Shown in pieces: positions 28,291 to 37,228 of a stretch of 64,000 nt of DNA (position 1 is the stretch's first letter; each line of letters starts with the position of its first letter). Below the pieces are notes generated by a model, which was given only the letters and a program-made list of their open reading frames with translations, searched no databases and was not told the origin of the DNA. Source of the DNA: Cytophagales bacterium (GTDB taxonomy: Bacteria; Bacteroidota; Bacteroidia; Cytophagales; Cyclobacteriaceae); the NCBI GenBank assembly GCA_025358885.1, contig JANYHW010000132.1:21524-85523 (forward strand), written 5' to 3'. A program made the position numbers and the translations under genes.

Positions 28291-28956
28291 TTACATATTA
28301 AGATACTTCATCAACATATCCAGCCTTTCCTTGCTATCATCATCGCGGGGAGCCTCTTGATATCGGCCGATGACGCGATAGCCGAATCGCTCGAGCGTCG
28401 CCACGATCCTGGAAAGGTCAAGTTGATTGATTTTTAAGGTGAGTTTGATCTTACCTCTGTCCAGCGGATCTTCCACCATGGTACTGCTAATGACTTTTGC
28501 TTTGTTCTCTTCCACGTAGCGGCTGATCTCCGCCAGTGAATAGTCGATCAGGTCCATTGACAATACGAGAATGCCACCTGGCATTTGAACAGATGCCGTC
28601 TGCGCAAAAGAGGCCATGATGTCTTGCACGGTGATGATCCCCACATATTGACCTTCATCATTGACCACGGCCACAATGTTAAGCTTGTTTTCGCCGGCAA
28701 TCCTGAGAATGTCAAAAAAATGCGACTCCAACCCAACGAAACATTCCTTACCTACGAGATTGAAATCACCCAGGTTTTTGTCGATGTCATTTGACTCGAG
28801 AATAATTTCCTCTGAGATAAATCCCAGGAGTTTTCCATCCTCAACCACCGGCAAGTAATTACAGCGGAACTCTTCCATCCACACAATTGCCTTGTGGGCA
28901 TCATCCGTCACTTTCAGCGGCGGAACCATGTGGTTGATAAGCTCTTCTGCGATCAT
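28291..28956 (-). CDS. CBS-pair protein with C-terminal ACT-like domain
   Basis: A 221-residue soluble protein. Two CBS motifs fill residues 1-120 (AHKAIVWMEEFRCNYLPVVEDGKLLGFIS and, later, NIVAVVNDEGQYVGIITVQDIM); the remainder (GGILVLSMDLIDYSLAEISR) reads like an ACT-type regulatory fold. Such proteins sense adenine nucleotides or small ligands; no enzyme domain is present. It overlaps the upstream alpha/beta hydrolase gene by four bases, so the two are co-translated. Confidence 0.85.
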   Translation of the reverse strand: MIAEELINHMVPPLKVTDDAHKAIVWMEEFRCNYLPVVEDGKLLGFISEEIILESNDIDKNLGDFNLVGKECFVGLESHFFDILRIAGENKLNIVAVVNDEGQYVGIITVQDIMASFAQTASVQMPGGILVLSMDLIDYSLAEISRYVEENKAKVISSTMVEDPLDRGKIKLTLKINQLDLSRIVATLERFGYRVIGRYQEAPRDDDSKERLDMLMKYLNM

Positions 28957-29714
28957 TTTGCAACAGGGGCTAAGAATTCTTCTACAATCTCATTAAATTT
29001 TTCCGGATGTTCCATCATCGGAGCGTGGCAACATTTGTCAATGAAATGCAGCTCGGAGTTCGGAATCAACCGGTTAAATTCATAGGCCACGGAGGGTGGC
29101 GTAATGGTATCATTTAATCCCCAAACCAGCAGGGTGGGAACCCCTATCCTGGGTAAATCATTTGCCAAATTATTTCGCTGAGCGGATTTGGCTATGGCCA
29201 CAATTCGCATGCACTTGGGGATACTCTTGGTGGTTTCAAAAACTTCGTCGACCAATTCCCTGGACGCCACCAGAGGATCATAAAAGGTATAGGCTACACG
29301 CTCCCGCACATAGTCGTAACTCCCCCTTCTTGGATAGGACCCGCCCATTGTATTCTCAAATAGTCCAGAACTACCTGTAAGCAAAAGCTTGTCCACTTTG
29401 GTGCTGTTGTGGAGTGTATAGAGCAAGCCAACGTGTCCGCCCAGGGAATTGCCCAGGATGATCATGTGATCCAGCTTCTTAAGCGCAACAAAATCCTCTA
29501 CAAATTTCTGCAATCCTTCCAATCCCGCTTCTTTAATGGGCATTTCATAAATCGGCAACATTGGGATAACCACGCGAAAATGTTTTGCAAAACGGCTCAC
29601 GACATCTTCCCAGTTGCTGAGGGCTCCAAACAGTCCATGCAGCAGCATCAGCACTTGTCCCGTGCCCTCATCTACGTACTTGAATCCATTTTCCTCCTTG
29701 ACGTTAAGCGCCAT
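28953..29714 (-). CDS. Alpha/beta hydrolase
   Basis: A 253-residue cytoplasmic hydrolase. The oxyanion segment LLHGLFGALSNW, the nucleophile elbow LGNSLGG (Ser about 90), the acid in VWGLNDTITPP (Asp about 202) and the base in CCHAPMMEHPEKF (His about 230) form a complete triad. It resembles the menaquinone/haloperoxidase-like esterases of the fold but no substrate can be named. It is co-translated with the CBS protein and lies 43 bases downstream of cvpA. Confidence 0.88.
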   Translation of the reverse strand: MALNVKEENGFKYVDEGTGQVLMLLHGLFGALSNWEDVVSRFAKHFRVVIPMLPIYEMPIKEAGLEGLQKFVEDFVALKKLDHMIILGNSLGGHVGLLYTLHNSTKVDKLLLTGSSGLFENTMGGSYPRRGSYDYVRERVAYTFYDPLVASRELVDEVFETTKSIPKCMRIVAIAKSAQRNNLANDLPRIGVPTLLVWGLNDTITPPSVAYEFNRLIPNSELHFIDKCCHAPMMEHPEKFNEIVEEFLAPVAK

Positions 29715-29757
29715 CGTGCTGGAATTTCCGTGATAAGTAAGCGAAAAATATCTGTAG

Positions 29758-30264
29758 TTAGAATTGCCTGAAGATTTCTTTGAAAACAGGGATAAAGCTT
29801 CCGATCCAGTCTGCGGTAAGTGGAGCGAGCTTTGCGGTGAATGGATAAAGCCATGATCCTTCAGTCCATTCTGACTTAAGAGAAATTCTTAGTGAGTCCA
29901 GAATCCAGATGACGATGCTCAAAAGAAACAGTGTTTTGAATGCACCCAGTACAGCTCCCATACTTTGATCAACGGTGCCCAAAAAAGATTTGTCAATGGA
30001 TTGTTTTACCATCTTTCCCAATATCCTCACGAGTATTACGACAATTATAAATATGATAACGAATGAAAGGTATGGCAACGTGCTTTTGTCGGCATGAAAT
30101 TTTTCCTGCAGGAAGAGCATCCCCTCTCCCATAAGCTTAAACCCTGCCAGGACACCAAGAATTATGGCAACCAGGGAAATCAGCTCCATCAGGAAGCCTT
30201 CCTTGTAGCCACTCCACGCGCCACCAATCAAAAGCAAAATCAAAAAAATGTCGGCGATACTCAA
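29758..30264 (-). CDS. cvpA: CvpA family membrane protein
   Basis: A 168-residue inner-membrane protein with four hydrophobic segments. It starts MSIADIFLILLLIGGAWSGY, followed by KEGFLMELISLVAIILGVL, the CvpA pattern. E. coli CvpA affects colicin V production and envelope stress, but the molecular role is unknown. It overlaps yqeY by four bases, and the pair shares the promoter at 30731-30763. Confidence 0.85.
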   Translation of the reverse strand: MSIADIFLILLLIGGAWSGYKEGFLMELISLVAIILGVLAGFKLMGEGMLFLQEKFHADKSTLPYLSFVIIFIIVVILVRILGKMVKQSIDKSFLGTVDQSMGAVLGAFKTLFLLSIVIWILDSLRISLKSEWTEGSWLYPFTAKLAPLTADWIGSFIPVFKEIFRQF

Positions 30265-30713
30265 GCTGTCAGAAGTTTTTTGACGAGTTCAGAAATCAAT
30301 TTGCCATCGGCTTTCCCTGCAAGCGATTTTGTTGCCGTACCCATTACCTTTCCCATGTCCTGTGGACCCTTTGCTCCCACCTGAGCAATAATCTCCTTCA
30401 GTGCTTCGCTGATCTCGACCTCTGAAAGCTGCTTCGGCAAGTAACGACTGATCACTTCGAGTTGGAAGTTTTCGCGTTGAGCCAAATCCTGACGGCCTTC
30501 TTTTTGAAAGATCTCGGCTGATTCCTTCCGTTGCTTAGCGGCCTTCATCAGCAATTTATTTTCAACATCAACGGCGATTTCCGCGCTCACTCCCTTTTCC
30601 GTCTCGGCCAGGAGGATCATTGACTTGATGCTTCGGAGTGCTTCCAGTTCCTCTTTGTTCTTGGCCAGCATTGCCTTCTTGATGTCGGTATCGATAGTGG
30701 TTTTCAGTGACAT
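30261..30713 (-). CDS. GatB/YqeY domain protein
   Basis: A 150-residue protein related to the tail domain of the tRNA amidotransferase subunit GatB. The ATG at 30713 gives MSLKTTIDTDIKKAMLAKNKEEL, the usual opening; an ATG 13 codons earlier lies upstream of the predicted start of transcription. LRSIKSMILLAETEKG, YLPKQLSEVEI and GPQDMGKVMG match the family. A role in tRNA-related metabolism is assumed but unproven. Confidence 0.9.
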   Translation of the reverse strand: MSLKTTIDTDIKKAMLAKNKEELEALRSIKSMILLAETEKGVSAEIAVDVENKLLMKAAKQRKESAEIFQKEGRQDLAQRENFQLEVISRYLPKQLSEVEISEALKEIIAQVGAKGPQDMGKVMGTATKSLAGKADGKLISELVKKLLTA

Positions 30714-30730
30714 GATTGTGTATTTTCGCT

Positions 30731-30763
30731 CAAAGTTATCGAACGAAATCACTTATTAACAAA
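30731..30763 (-). promoter_or_regulatory. Promoter of yqeY-cvpA
   Basis: The minus strand carries TAACTTTG (30738-30731), an exact TAnnTTTG, with TTTG (30763-30760) 21 bases upstream. The leader would be about 12 bases. The -33 element overlaps the ATG of the divergent pdxJ gene, so the two genes compete for the same DNA. Confidence 0.65.
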
Positions 30764-31479
30764 TGACGCGTCTCAGTGTCAATATCAACAAGATTGCCAC
30801 CCTAAGAAATGCCCGCGGGGCGAATAACCCGGACGTGATCAAAACAGCGAGCGATTGCGAGCGTTTTGGGGCACAGGGCATTACCGTTCACCCAAGGCCT
30901 GATGAAAGGCACATCCGGTACAGTGATGTATTGCAATTGATGCAAACCGTTACGACTGAATTCAACATCGAAGGCTATCCGGACGAACGTTTTATCAATA
31001 TCATCAGAGAAGTAAGACCGGCACAGGCAACACTTGTTCCTGATCCTCCCGGAGTGCTTACCTCAAACGCCGGCTGGGATACCCTGCACAACCAGGAATT
31101 CCTGAAGAAAGTCATTAGCGAAATCAAAGACCTTGGTGTGCGGGTTTCTGTTTTTGTCGATCCGTCCGTCAAAATGGTGGAAGGTGCATCAAAGGCCGGA
31201 AGCGACCGAATAGAACTTTATACAGAACCCTACGCCTCTCATTATTTGCTTGACCCAGCCAAAGCAGTAGCTCCTTATCAAATTGCTGCAACTGCTGCGA
31301 CAAAACTCGGATTGGGGATCAACGCCGGCCACGACCTCGACCTACATAACCTGCGCTATCTGAAGCAATCTATTCCATTCCTCGATGAAGTATCCATCGG
31401 ACATGCCCTCATTTGTGATGCCTTGTACCTTGGACTGGAGAACACAATCCAACTCTATTTGAGAGAACTTAATTCGTAA
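30763..31479 (+). CDS. pdxJ: Pyridoxine 5'-phosphate synthase
   Basis: Last step of DXP-dependent vitamin B6 synthesis, joining 3-amino-1-hydroxyacetone phosphate with DXP. The 238 residues begin [19 protein letters not shown], the family opening, then show [17 protein letters not shown], the catalytic glutamate in [12 protein letters not shown] and [15 protein letters not shown]. Full length. It ends three bases from the convergent AhpD-like gene. Confidence 0.95.
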   Translation: MTRLSVNINKIATLRNARGANNPDVIKTASDCERFGAQGITVHPRPDERHIRYSDVLQLMQTVTTEFNIEGYPDERFINIIREVRPAQATLVPDPPGVLTSNAGWDTLHNQEFLKKVISEIKDLGVRVSVFVDPSVKMVEGASKAGSDRIELYTEPYASHYLLDPAKAVAPYQIAATAATKLGLGINAGHDLDLHNLRYLKQSIPFLDEVSIGHALICDALYLGLENTIQLYLRELNS

Positions 31480-31482
31480 TTT

Positions 31483-32028
31483 TTAGTTCTTTCCCGGCAA
31501 CACATATCCTTTCTCTCCCAGTCTTTTTCCCATTTCCTCATAGGCCATAGGATCGGTGGGCGTAAAACTCGCCAGGCCATCGACATAGCGATTGAACATA
31601 GAGAAAGTGGCAGCGATCAGCACAGTATCATGAATATCACGGTCTGTAGCGCCCGCCTTCCGGGCGGCCTCAATATCCGTTTGGTTTACGTCCTTACCAC
31701 TTTGTTGGACCTTTCCGGCGATATTCAAAAGTGTTTTGAGTTTTTGACTGATGGGTGCAGTATCATATTGTTCTAATACCAGGTCCACAACTTGTTTATT
31801 ATCCTTAAAAAGAAAACGTGACGCTGCCGCATGACTGTCTCTGCAGAACTTGCACTCATTCCGCGATGAAACATAAGCCGCAATCAACTCGCGTTCTGCC
31901 TCGGTGAGCGGAGATTCGCCACGCAAAACAACTTGTGCCAGGGCGTACAAATGCTGTCCGCTTTCAGGGCGAAACATCACCAGACTGCGTATGCCCGGAA
32001 CACCCTCGGGTACTGAAATGTGTGCCAT
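31483..32028 (-). CDS. AhpD-like carboxymuconolactone decarboxylase-family enzyme, copy 1
   Basis: An 181-residue protein of the peroxidase-related CMD group. The active-site set E47-x11-C59-x2-C62-x3-H66 (ERELIAAYVSS, then CKFC and H) has the same spacing as the Glu/Cys/Cys/His relay of AhpD, an alkylhydroperoxidase partner. The ATG at 32028 is preceded by GGAGGAAG, an unusually strong ribosome-binding site for this phylum; codons upstream of it do not match the family. Two paralogues (36678-37226 and 38476-39036) belong to the transporter operon. The physiological substrate is unknown. Confidence 0.87.
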   Translation of the reverse strand: MAHISVPEGVPGIRSLVMFRPESGQHLYALAQVVLRGESPLTEAERELIAAYVSSRNECKFCRDSHAAASRFLFKDNKQVVDLVLEQYDTAPISQKLKTLLNIAGKVQQSGKDVNQTDIEAARKAGATDRDIHDTVLIAATFSMFNRYVDGLASFTPTDPMAYEEMGKRLGEKGYVLPGKN

Positions 32029-32099
32029 CTTTCTTCCTCCTTTAAATTCTATTGCTTCATCGATGCGGAAGCACTCGCTAAAATAGCTGATTTGAAATC

Positions 32100-32107
32100 T
32101 ATTTTTG
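32100..32107 (+). promoter_or_regulatory. Probable -7 box for the TPR gene
   Basis: TATTTTTG is an exact TAnnTTTG, placing the start about 26 bases before the ATG at 32139. No -33 element is seen at the expected distance. Confidence 0.4.
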
Positions 32108-32138
32108 TCATAACTTTCATTGATTGAATCGATCTCCA

Positions 32139-33026
32139 ATGGAAGAACCTCAGAATTTACCATCCGGGAACAAATGGCTTAAAGGCCTGTCCCTAATCTT
32201 CCTCCTGTTGTTTGGAATATTCTGGTCGCTGGGTACTTTTTTCTTTTGGGTACTGGGGGGATTGTCCGTCATTTTCGCTCTGCTCGCACTGAGTTCGTCC
32301 GGAATCAAGTTCCCTTCTTTTGATCCATTTTCACAAACGACCAATCCTTACCCTCCGAAGGGGTCCGGGACTTCAGTTCGTACACCATGGAATCCCCTCC
32401 GCGTCATCTTGATTGTCATGGGTGCCGTTCTGGTAATTTCAATTCTTATTAATCTCTTTTCCAATTCAGATCAAGCACCGGTTGAGGACACTTCCGATTC
32501 AAACCAATCGGAACCTGAACAGGATGGTGATGCAACCCCTTTGGTTGACAAGGGGAATGTTTTCTTTAACCAATCGCAGTATGACTCTGCTCTTCGTTAC
32601 TATGGAATGGCCCTGAAGGTAGATCCAAGCGATCAGTACGCACAATACAACAGGGCCCTGGTCTTCTTTATGACGAAAGATTACCGGATGTCCATCGGCA
32701 TGATCAAGAAATGTCTGAGGGAACATCCTGATTATAATGAGGCCTGGTGGCTCCTGGGTGATGGCTACTATTCAACGAACAAGTATGATTCTGCGGCTGC
32801 AAGCCTTGAGAGGGCGTACAACAACGAATTCAAGGATCCTAGTTTCTTACAATTACTCGGAGATGTATACCAGGCCCAAAGCAACAATTCAAAGGCTACT
32901 GAATTGTACAAGAAAGTTGTCGAGCAAGACACTACAAAACTTGAAGTGTATCAGAAACTGATTGCCCTGGATCCCGACAACGCGGATTTCTACAGGTCAA
33001 AGGTAAAGTCATTGTCCTCGAAGTAA
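32139..33026 (+). CDS. Membrane-anchored tetratricopeptide repeat protein
   Basis: A 295-residue protein. The N-terminal part holds hydrophobic segments (about 14-50 and 86-107), then an acidic linker, then TPR repeats from about residue 130 to the end (GNVFFNQSQYDSALRYYGMA, ALVFFMTKDYRMSIGMIKKC, GDGYYSTNKYDSAAASLERA). TPRs mediate protein contacts; the partner is unknown. I use the ATG at 32139; an in-frame TTG five codons earlier is less likely. The 2H phosphoesterase gene follows by four bases. Confidence 0.82.
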   Translation: MEEPQNLPSGNKWLKGLSLIFLLLFGIFWSLGTFFFWVLGGLSVIFALLALSSSGIKFPSFDPFSQTTNPYPPKGSGTSVRTPWNPLRVILIVMGAVLVISILINLFSNSDQAPVEDTSDSNQSEPEQDGDATPLVDKGNVFFNQSQYDSALRYYGMALKVDPSDQYAQYNRALVFFMTKDYRMSIGMIKKCLREHPDYNEAWWLLGDGYYSTNKYDSAAASLERAYNNEFKDPSFLQLLGDVYQAQSNNSKATELYKKVVEQDTTKLEVYQKLIALDPDNADFYRSKVKSLSSK

Positions 33027-33030
33027 GTCA

Positions 33031-33588
33031 ATGACTCCCGAGAAGGACCGGTATTTCATCGGCATCGTGCCGCCTTCGCCGGTCTATGATCAAGCCCTCG
33101 AACTTAAAAATTACTTCAAAGATACTTTCAAAAGTAAGGCATCGCTGAACTCACCTCCGCACATTACCCTTCATATGCCTTTTGAGTGGAAGGTGGCGAA
33201 GGAGTCGGAACTTATAGATTCAATACAACAATTGAGTTCAAGGCTAACCCCTGTTGAAATCAATTTGAAAGATTTTGATTGTTTCTCACCTCGGGTCATC
33301 TTTATCAAGGTGGCCTATTCTGATGCGCTCAAAGTGATCCAGCAACGTGTCCACCAATTCTGCAAAAAGGAACTCGGAATATTCAATGCGGATTACAAGG
33401 ATCGGCCCTTTCATCCTCACATCACAATTGCTTTTCGCGACCTTAAAAAACCAGCTTTCTTTCAGTCGTGGCAAGAGTTCAAACATAAAACATTTGACGC
33501 GCAGTTTCTTGCCAACAGCATGTGTTTGTTGAAACATGATGGAAAGAAATGGGAGGTGATGAGGAGGTTCATGCTGGCCGGCAACTAG
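33031..33588 (+). CDS. 2'-5' RNA ligase/2H phosphoesterase family protein
   Basis: A 185-residue protein with the two H-x-T motifs of the 2H superfamily, PPHITLHMPF (about 45) and FHPHITIAF (about 130), at the usual separation. Such enzymes act on cyclic phosphates or 2'-5' linkages in RNA or nucleotides. It is four bases downstream of the TPR gene and likely cotranscribed. The exact substrate cannot be told. Confidence 0.85.
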   Translation: MTPEKDRYFIGIVPPSPVYDQALELKNYFKDTFKSKASLNSPPHITLHMPFEWKVAKESELIDSIQQLSSRLTPVEINLKDFDCFSPRVIFIKVAYSDALKVIQQRVHQFCKKELGIFNADYKDRPFHPHITIAFRDLKKPAFFQSWQEFKHKTFDAQFLANSMCLLKHDGKKWEVMRRFMLAGN

Positions 33589-33628
33589 CGACAGTTCGCT
33601 GTTAGGGAGGACTGTTGGTATCCTGATA

Positions 33629-34678
33629 TCAGTCTGGTTTTAACAACACTTTCAGGCAGTTGTCCTTCTTGTTGGCAAACATATCGTATCCCCTGACTCC
33701 GTCAGAAAGTCTCATCGTATGAGAAAACACCGAGGTGATGTCATACTTTTTCTTTTGCACCATGGGGATAAGTCTCTCCATTATGTTTCGGGCAGGGCAG
33801 CGACCGATCTTGTAAGTTAGGTTCTTATTATAGGCCTCCACTGGAGAAAATGCAAGATGCGCATCATTGCAGACACCCACGGAAGAAATTATCCCTCCTG
33901 GACGGACTAATTCCAGGGCCAATCGTACTGCTGAATGACTCCCGACGGCCTCCATCACTGCCTCCGCGCCGCGCCCCTCCGTTGCGTCCAGAATGACTTG
34001 AAAAGCCTCAGGGTGTTGCCCATTGATGGTTTCTGCGCCAAATTTTCTCGCCATTGTGAGGCGTTCAGGAACAGAATCAATGGCAACAATTCTCTCTGCC
34101 CCCAGTTCACGCGCTCCAAGAATGGTCATGAGCCCCACCGGACCACAGCCGACGACTACATAGACTCCTCCTGGTGTGACTTGAGCCTGCTGTGCACAGA
34201 AAAATCCGGTTGAGAGTATGTCTCCAAGCAACAATCCTTCCTCTAATGATACGCCTTCGGGAATCTTCATCAGGGTACTATCGGCCAACGGCACACGGAC
34301 ATACTCCGCCTGGCCTCCATGCAGTCCTTTTCCTTTTTCCACCCATCCATACAATTGGCTTTGCACACAACGCGCGGTGAGTCCGATGCGACAATAGAAA
34401 CAAGCACCACAACTGGTGGTGAATGGACTCATGATCATGTCTCCTTTCCGATAAGCTTTCACTTGCCCCCCCACTTCTACGATCTCTCCTGCAAATTCAT
34501 GACCCATGGCAGTTCCCGTATCGATTCCTTTTTCATGTTCGTGATAAACGTGCAGGTCGGAACCGCAAATGGCACAGGCCCTCATTTTTACAATGACATC
34601 TGTTGGCGTCAGAATTCGCGGATCAGCGATCGTCTCGAAATGAATTTCCTGTTTTCCGTGAAAAGTGAGGGCTTTCAT
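33629..34678 (-). CDS. Zinc-dependent alcohol dehydrogenase (MDR family)
   Basis: A 349-residue medium-chain dehydrogenase. Catalytic zinc ligands are Cys38 in CAICGSDLH and His60-Glu61 in GHEFAG; the structural zinc site is Cys90, Cys93, Cys96 and Cys104 (CGACFYCRIGL). The NAD site is VVVGCGPVGL. SDLHVYHEHEKG and the long C-terminal part resemble the glutathione-independent formaldehyde dehydrogenase-like and threonine dehydrogenase-like branch. Substrate unknown. Monocistronic in appearance. Confidence 0.88.
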   Translation of the reverse strand: MKALTFHGKQEIHFETIADPRILTPTDVIVKMRACAICGSDLHVYHEHEKGIDTGTAMGHEFAGEIVEVGGQVKAYRKGDMIMSPFTTSCGACFYCRIGLTARCVQSQLYGWVEKGKGLHGGQAEYVRVPLADSTLMKIPEGVSLEEGLLLGDILSTGFFCAQQAQVTPGGVYVVVGCGPVGLMTILGARELGAERIVAIDSVPERLTMARKFGAETINGQHPEAFQVILDATEGRGAEAVMEAVGSHSAVRLALELVRPGGIISSVGVCNDAHLAFSPVEAYNKNLTYKIGRCPARNIMERLIPMVQKKKYDITSVFSHTMRLSDGVRGYDMFANKKDNCLKVLLKPD

Positions 34679-34745
34679 GAGAGTTGGAGGAAACTGATTC
34701 CTGGTTGCTGGAAGCTTGCTCGCTGAGCAAACTCATTTGTTTAAG

Positions 34746-35396
34746 TCATGGTTTGTTTTGAGAGCTGAAGAGGCTATTGAGCTCAAGTTCAATTTTTCCG
34801 ACAATCAAAGAAAAATCTTCCACACGTTCAACAAAATCAAGTTGATTGACGTCGATGACCAGCAATTTACCTTGCTTGTATTGTCCGATCCACGTTTCAT
34901 AGTGTTCGTTGAGGGTCTTCAGGTATTCGAGTTTGATGTTATATTCATACTCCCTGTTTCGCTTCTGAATCTGTTGCACCAGTTTGGGTATGTCTGCTTT
35001 CAGATAGATCAATAGATCGGGAGGCTGGACGAAGTTGATCATGGAGTTGAAAATATCCAGGTAACTCTGGTAATCTCTGTCGCTGATGTGTCCGCTCTTG
35101 TGAAGGTTTGCGGCAAAGATGTGCGCATCTTCATAAATCGTGCGGTCCTGAATAATGGTTTTATCACTGCTTCGAATCTCGTGGACCTGATTGAAGCGGC
35201 TATTGAGAAAATAGATCTGCAGGTGGAAGGCCCACCGGGTCATGTCGGAATAGAAATCCTTAAGGTATGGATTGTGGTCTACCGATTCATATAGGGGTGA
35301 CCACCCGTAATGGCGTGCCAGACGTTCAGCAAGAGTAGTCTTCCCTGAGCCGATATTCCCGGAAATGGCGATGTGCTTAACGTTATTCATGTTCAC
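34746..35396 (-). CDS. Deoxynucleoside kinase
   Basis: Phosphorylates deoxynucleosides for salvage. The 216 residues carry the P-loop GNIGSGKTTLAERL, the substrate-binding ESVDHNPYLKDFY and the motif DRTIYEDAHIF, then a lid with RNREYEY. These match the dCK/dGK-type kinases of bacteria, including Bacteroidetes. The base specificity (dA/dG/dC) cannot be read. M1 and M3 are both possible starts. Confidence 0.88.
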   Translation of the reverse strand: MNMNNVKHIAISGNIGSGKTTLAERLARHYGWSPLYESVDHNPYLKDFYSDMTRWAFHLQIYFLNSRFNQVHEIRSSDKTIIQDRTIYEDAHIFAANLHKSGHISDRDYQSYLDIFNSMINFVQPPDLLIYLKADIPKLVQQIQKRNREYEYNIKLEYLKTLNEHYETWIGQYKQGKLLVIDVNQLDFVERVEDFSLIVGKIELELNSLFSSQNKP

Positions 35397-35490
35397 CGGC
35401 TCAATTTAGGAATTCAAGGCAACATACTAGCCGCAGATTGTATGGATTTTCACGGATTGGAGCAACCGTACAACGGTGAACCCTCACCCA

Positions 35491-36645
35491 TCACTCCTTA
35501 TGCTGAAGCGTTGCAGGATGAAACGTAAGCCAGCTGTGCCAAAATTCCTGGTGGGGGTTTACACTTTTTAGTTGCTGACCGGGTGTGCTTAGTGAATGCC
35601 CGGAAAAATTATAGGTTTGTCCATTGGCAATCAATGTGTCGTGACGAATGGTGTAGGTATCTGCTTCTGACGTCCGCTTAAATGCTGCAAAGCTCTGGTC
35701 GTCATCTGACAGGGCCAATAGAATCGGAGTCTCACCAATTTTATCATTGATAATGCGTTTTTGTTTCAGGTCATTCCAGTCATAGGCTTTACTCACGTCA
35801 TCGACTTGAATACCCACCACCCATGATTTGTCCCTCCAGGACACACTGTCTGTGCGAGTGAGGGTACCTTTACTTTTTCCACGCTCAAATCTTCCCAGCG
35901 AATCGTAATTCTTTTTTGATGATTCATCCAACTGCATAACAACAGCATTGGGGTACAACCCGAATAATTTGTCCAGGGTCATTTGAACAGATTCCACCTC
36001 CGGGAGTCTTTCGCCTTTTAACTTTCCCGTAACGGCCTCCCCGGTAGCCTGACGCCACCAGCTTTTGGTAGTCTCATCTTCAAACATAGCGTTGAAATGG
36101 TCCATCCCTACCAGTCGAAATTTCTCCGGGCTCCCCTTTACCAATGGTTCAAACACTCGGCCAGTCCGGCAGACGCTGCAATACGTTACGATCACCGGCA
36201 TTCCACCCACAACATCCTGCACCTGATGGTGGTAAACAATGAACCGGATGGGGTAAGCCTTTACTTCGCCGTTATGCTCCACGGCCACTACGATGCTGCT
36301 ATCGTTCAATGCATTTCCCTGCATGGACTTGAAGGTGACTTTTTGGGGCTGCTTGAACATCGCATCTGCCGACATTTTGAAATTGAACATATATATGCTC
36401 GCGACGGGCAACACCAGTACTACTGCCGGTATCCATTTGTACTTGCTGGTTTGAAAGGTGCGGACTAATCCGGCCAAGATCATTGCTCCAAACATTAGCC
36501 GGAGAGGCCAGCGGTAGGAATAAAGAAAATAAGCCATGTCAAGACTTTGCATCCGTTGACTGCCGGGCATGGGCATAATGAAATACACGTTCAAAATCTC
36601 AAATAAGGTAAGTCCGGCGATACCTATGTAAAAAAGCTTTTTCAT
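35491..36645 (-). CDS. DUF3179 membrane protein
   Basis: A 384-residue protein with three predicted helices in the first 95 residues and a large soluble domain. The DUF3179 signature is clear: VYHHQVQDVVGGMPVIVTYC, with the CxxC of YCSVCRTGRVFEP, then MDHFNAMFEDETTKSWWRQA and TGKLKGERLP. The domain has no known function; the conserved Cys pair suggests metal or thiol chemistry. It is the last gene of the minus-strand run with two AhpD-like enzymes and an MFS transporter, 32 bases after copy 2. Confidence 0.85.
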   Translation of the reverse strand: MKKLFYIGIAGLTLFEILNVYFIMPMPGSQRMQSLDMAYFLYSYRWPLRLMFGAMILAGLVRTFQTSKYKWIPAVVLVLPVASIYMFNFKMSADAMFKQPQKVTFKSMQGNALNDSSIVVAVEHNGEVKAYPIRFIVYHHQVQDVVGGMPVIVTYCSVCRTGRVFEPLVKGSPEKFRLVGMDHFNAMFEDETTKSWWRQATGEAVTGKLKGERLPEVESVQMTLDKLFGLYPNAVVMQLDESSKKNYDSLGRFERGKSKGTLTRTDSVSWRDKSWVVGIQVDDVSKAYDWNDLKQKRIINDKIGETPILLALSDDDQSFAAFKRTSEADTYTIRHDTLIANGQTYNFSGHSLSTPGQQLKSVNPHQEFWHSWLTFHPATLQHKE

Positions 36646-36677
36646 TGCAACTGATTTATTGGTCTTGAGTTGTTATT

Positions 36678-37226
36678 CTATTTATACAAATCAAAATGGA
36701 TGTACCCTTCCTCCGCTCGCTGTTTGCCTCGCTTTATATAAATTTCCCGATCCTGCGGAGCCCATGTGCCCAGGCCGTCTACGTATCGATTGAACATGCA
36801 AAATGCCGCAGCAATCAAGACAGTATCATGAATTTCAAGATCAGTCGCACCATGTATTCTCGCTTTATCGATCTGGTCTTCCGTTACTTTTTTTCCTCCC
36901 TTTTGCACACTCCCCGCAATACTCAGTAAGGCCTTCAGCTTCTCCGAAATAGGTGTCGATTGAAAATCCTTTTTCACATCATCAATGAACGACATATCAC
37001 ATTCCAGATAATGCTGGGCGATACCACCGTGCGCATTTTGACAAAAGAAACAATCATTCTGGGAGGATACATAGGTAGCGATCAGTTCCCTTTCGCCGCG
37101 GGTGAGTGAGTTTTCACTCCTCAACAGTACCTCTGCTAACTCATTCAACGGCTTGGCTGTTTCAGGACGGAAGGCCATCGGGCCGCGTATGCCAGGTAGT
37201 CCTTCAGGTAAATTGATATGTGCCAT
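36678..37226 (-). CDS. AhpD-like carboxymuconolactone decarboxylase-family enzyme, copy 2
   Basis: A 182-residue paralogue of the protein at 31483-32028. Glu47, Cys59, Cys62 and His66 are all kept (ERELIATYVSS, CFFC, H), as are EIHDTVLIAAAF and FNRYVDGL near the C-terminus. It lies two bases downstream of the MFS gene and is almost certainly translated with it. The close spacing indicates that enzyme and transporter work on the same process. Confidence 0.87.
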   Translation of the reverse strand: MAHINLPEGLPGIRGPMAFRPETAKPLNELAEVLLRSENSLTRGERELIATYVSSQNDCFFCQNAHGGIAQHYLECDMSFIDDVKKDFQSTPISEKLKALLSIAGSVQKGGKKVTEDQIDKARIHGATDLEIHDTVLIAAAFCMFNRYVDGLGTWAPQDREIYIKRGKQRAEEGYIHFDLYK

Positions 37227-37228
37227 GT

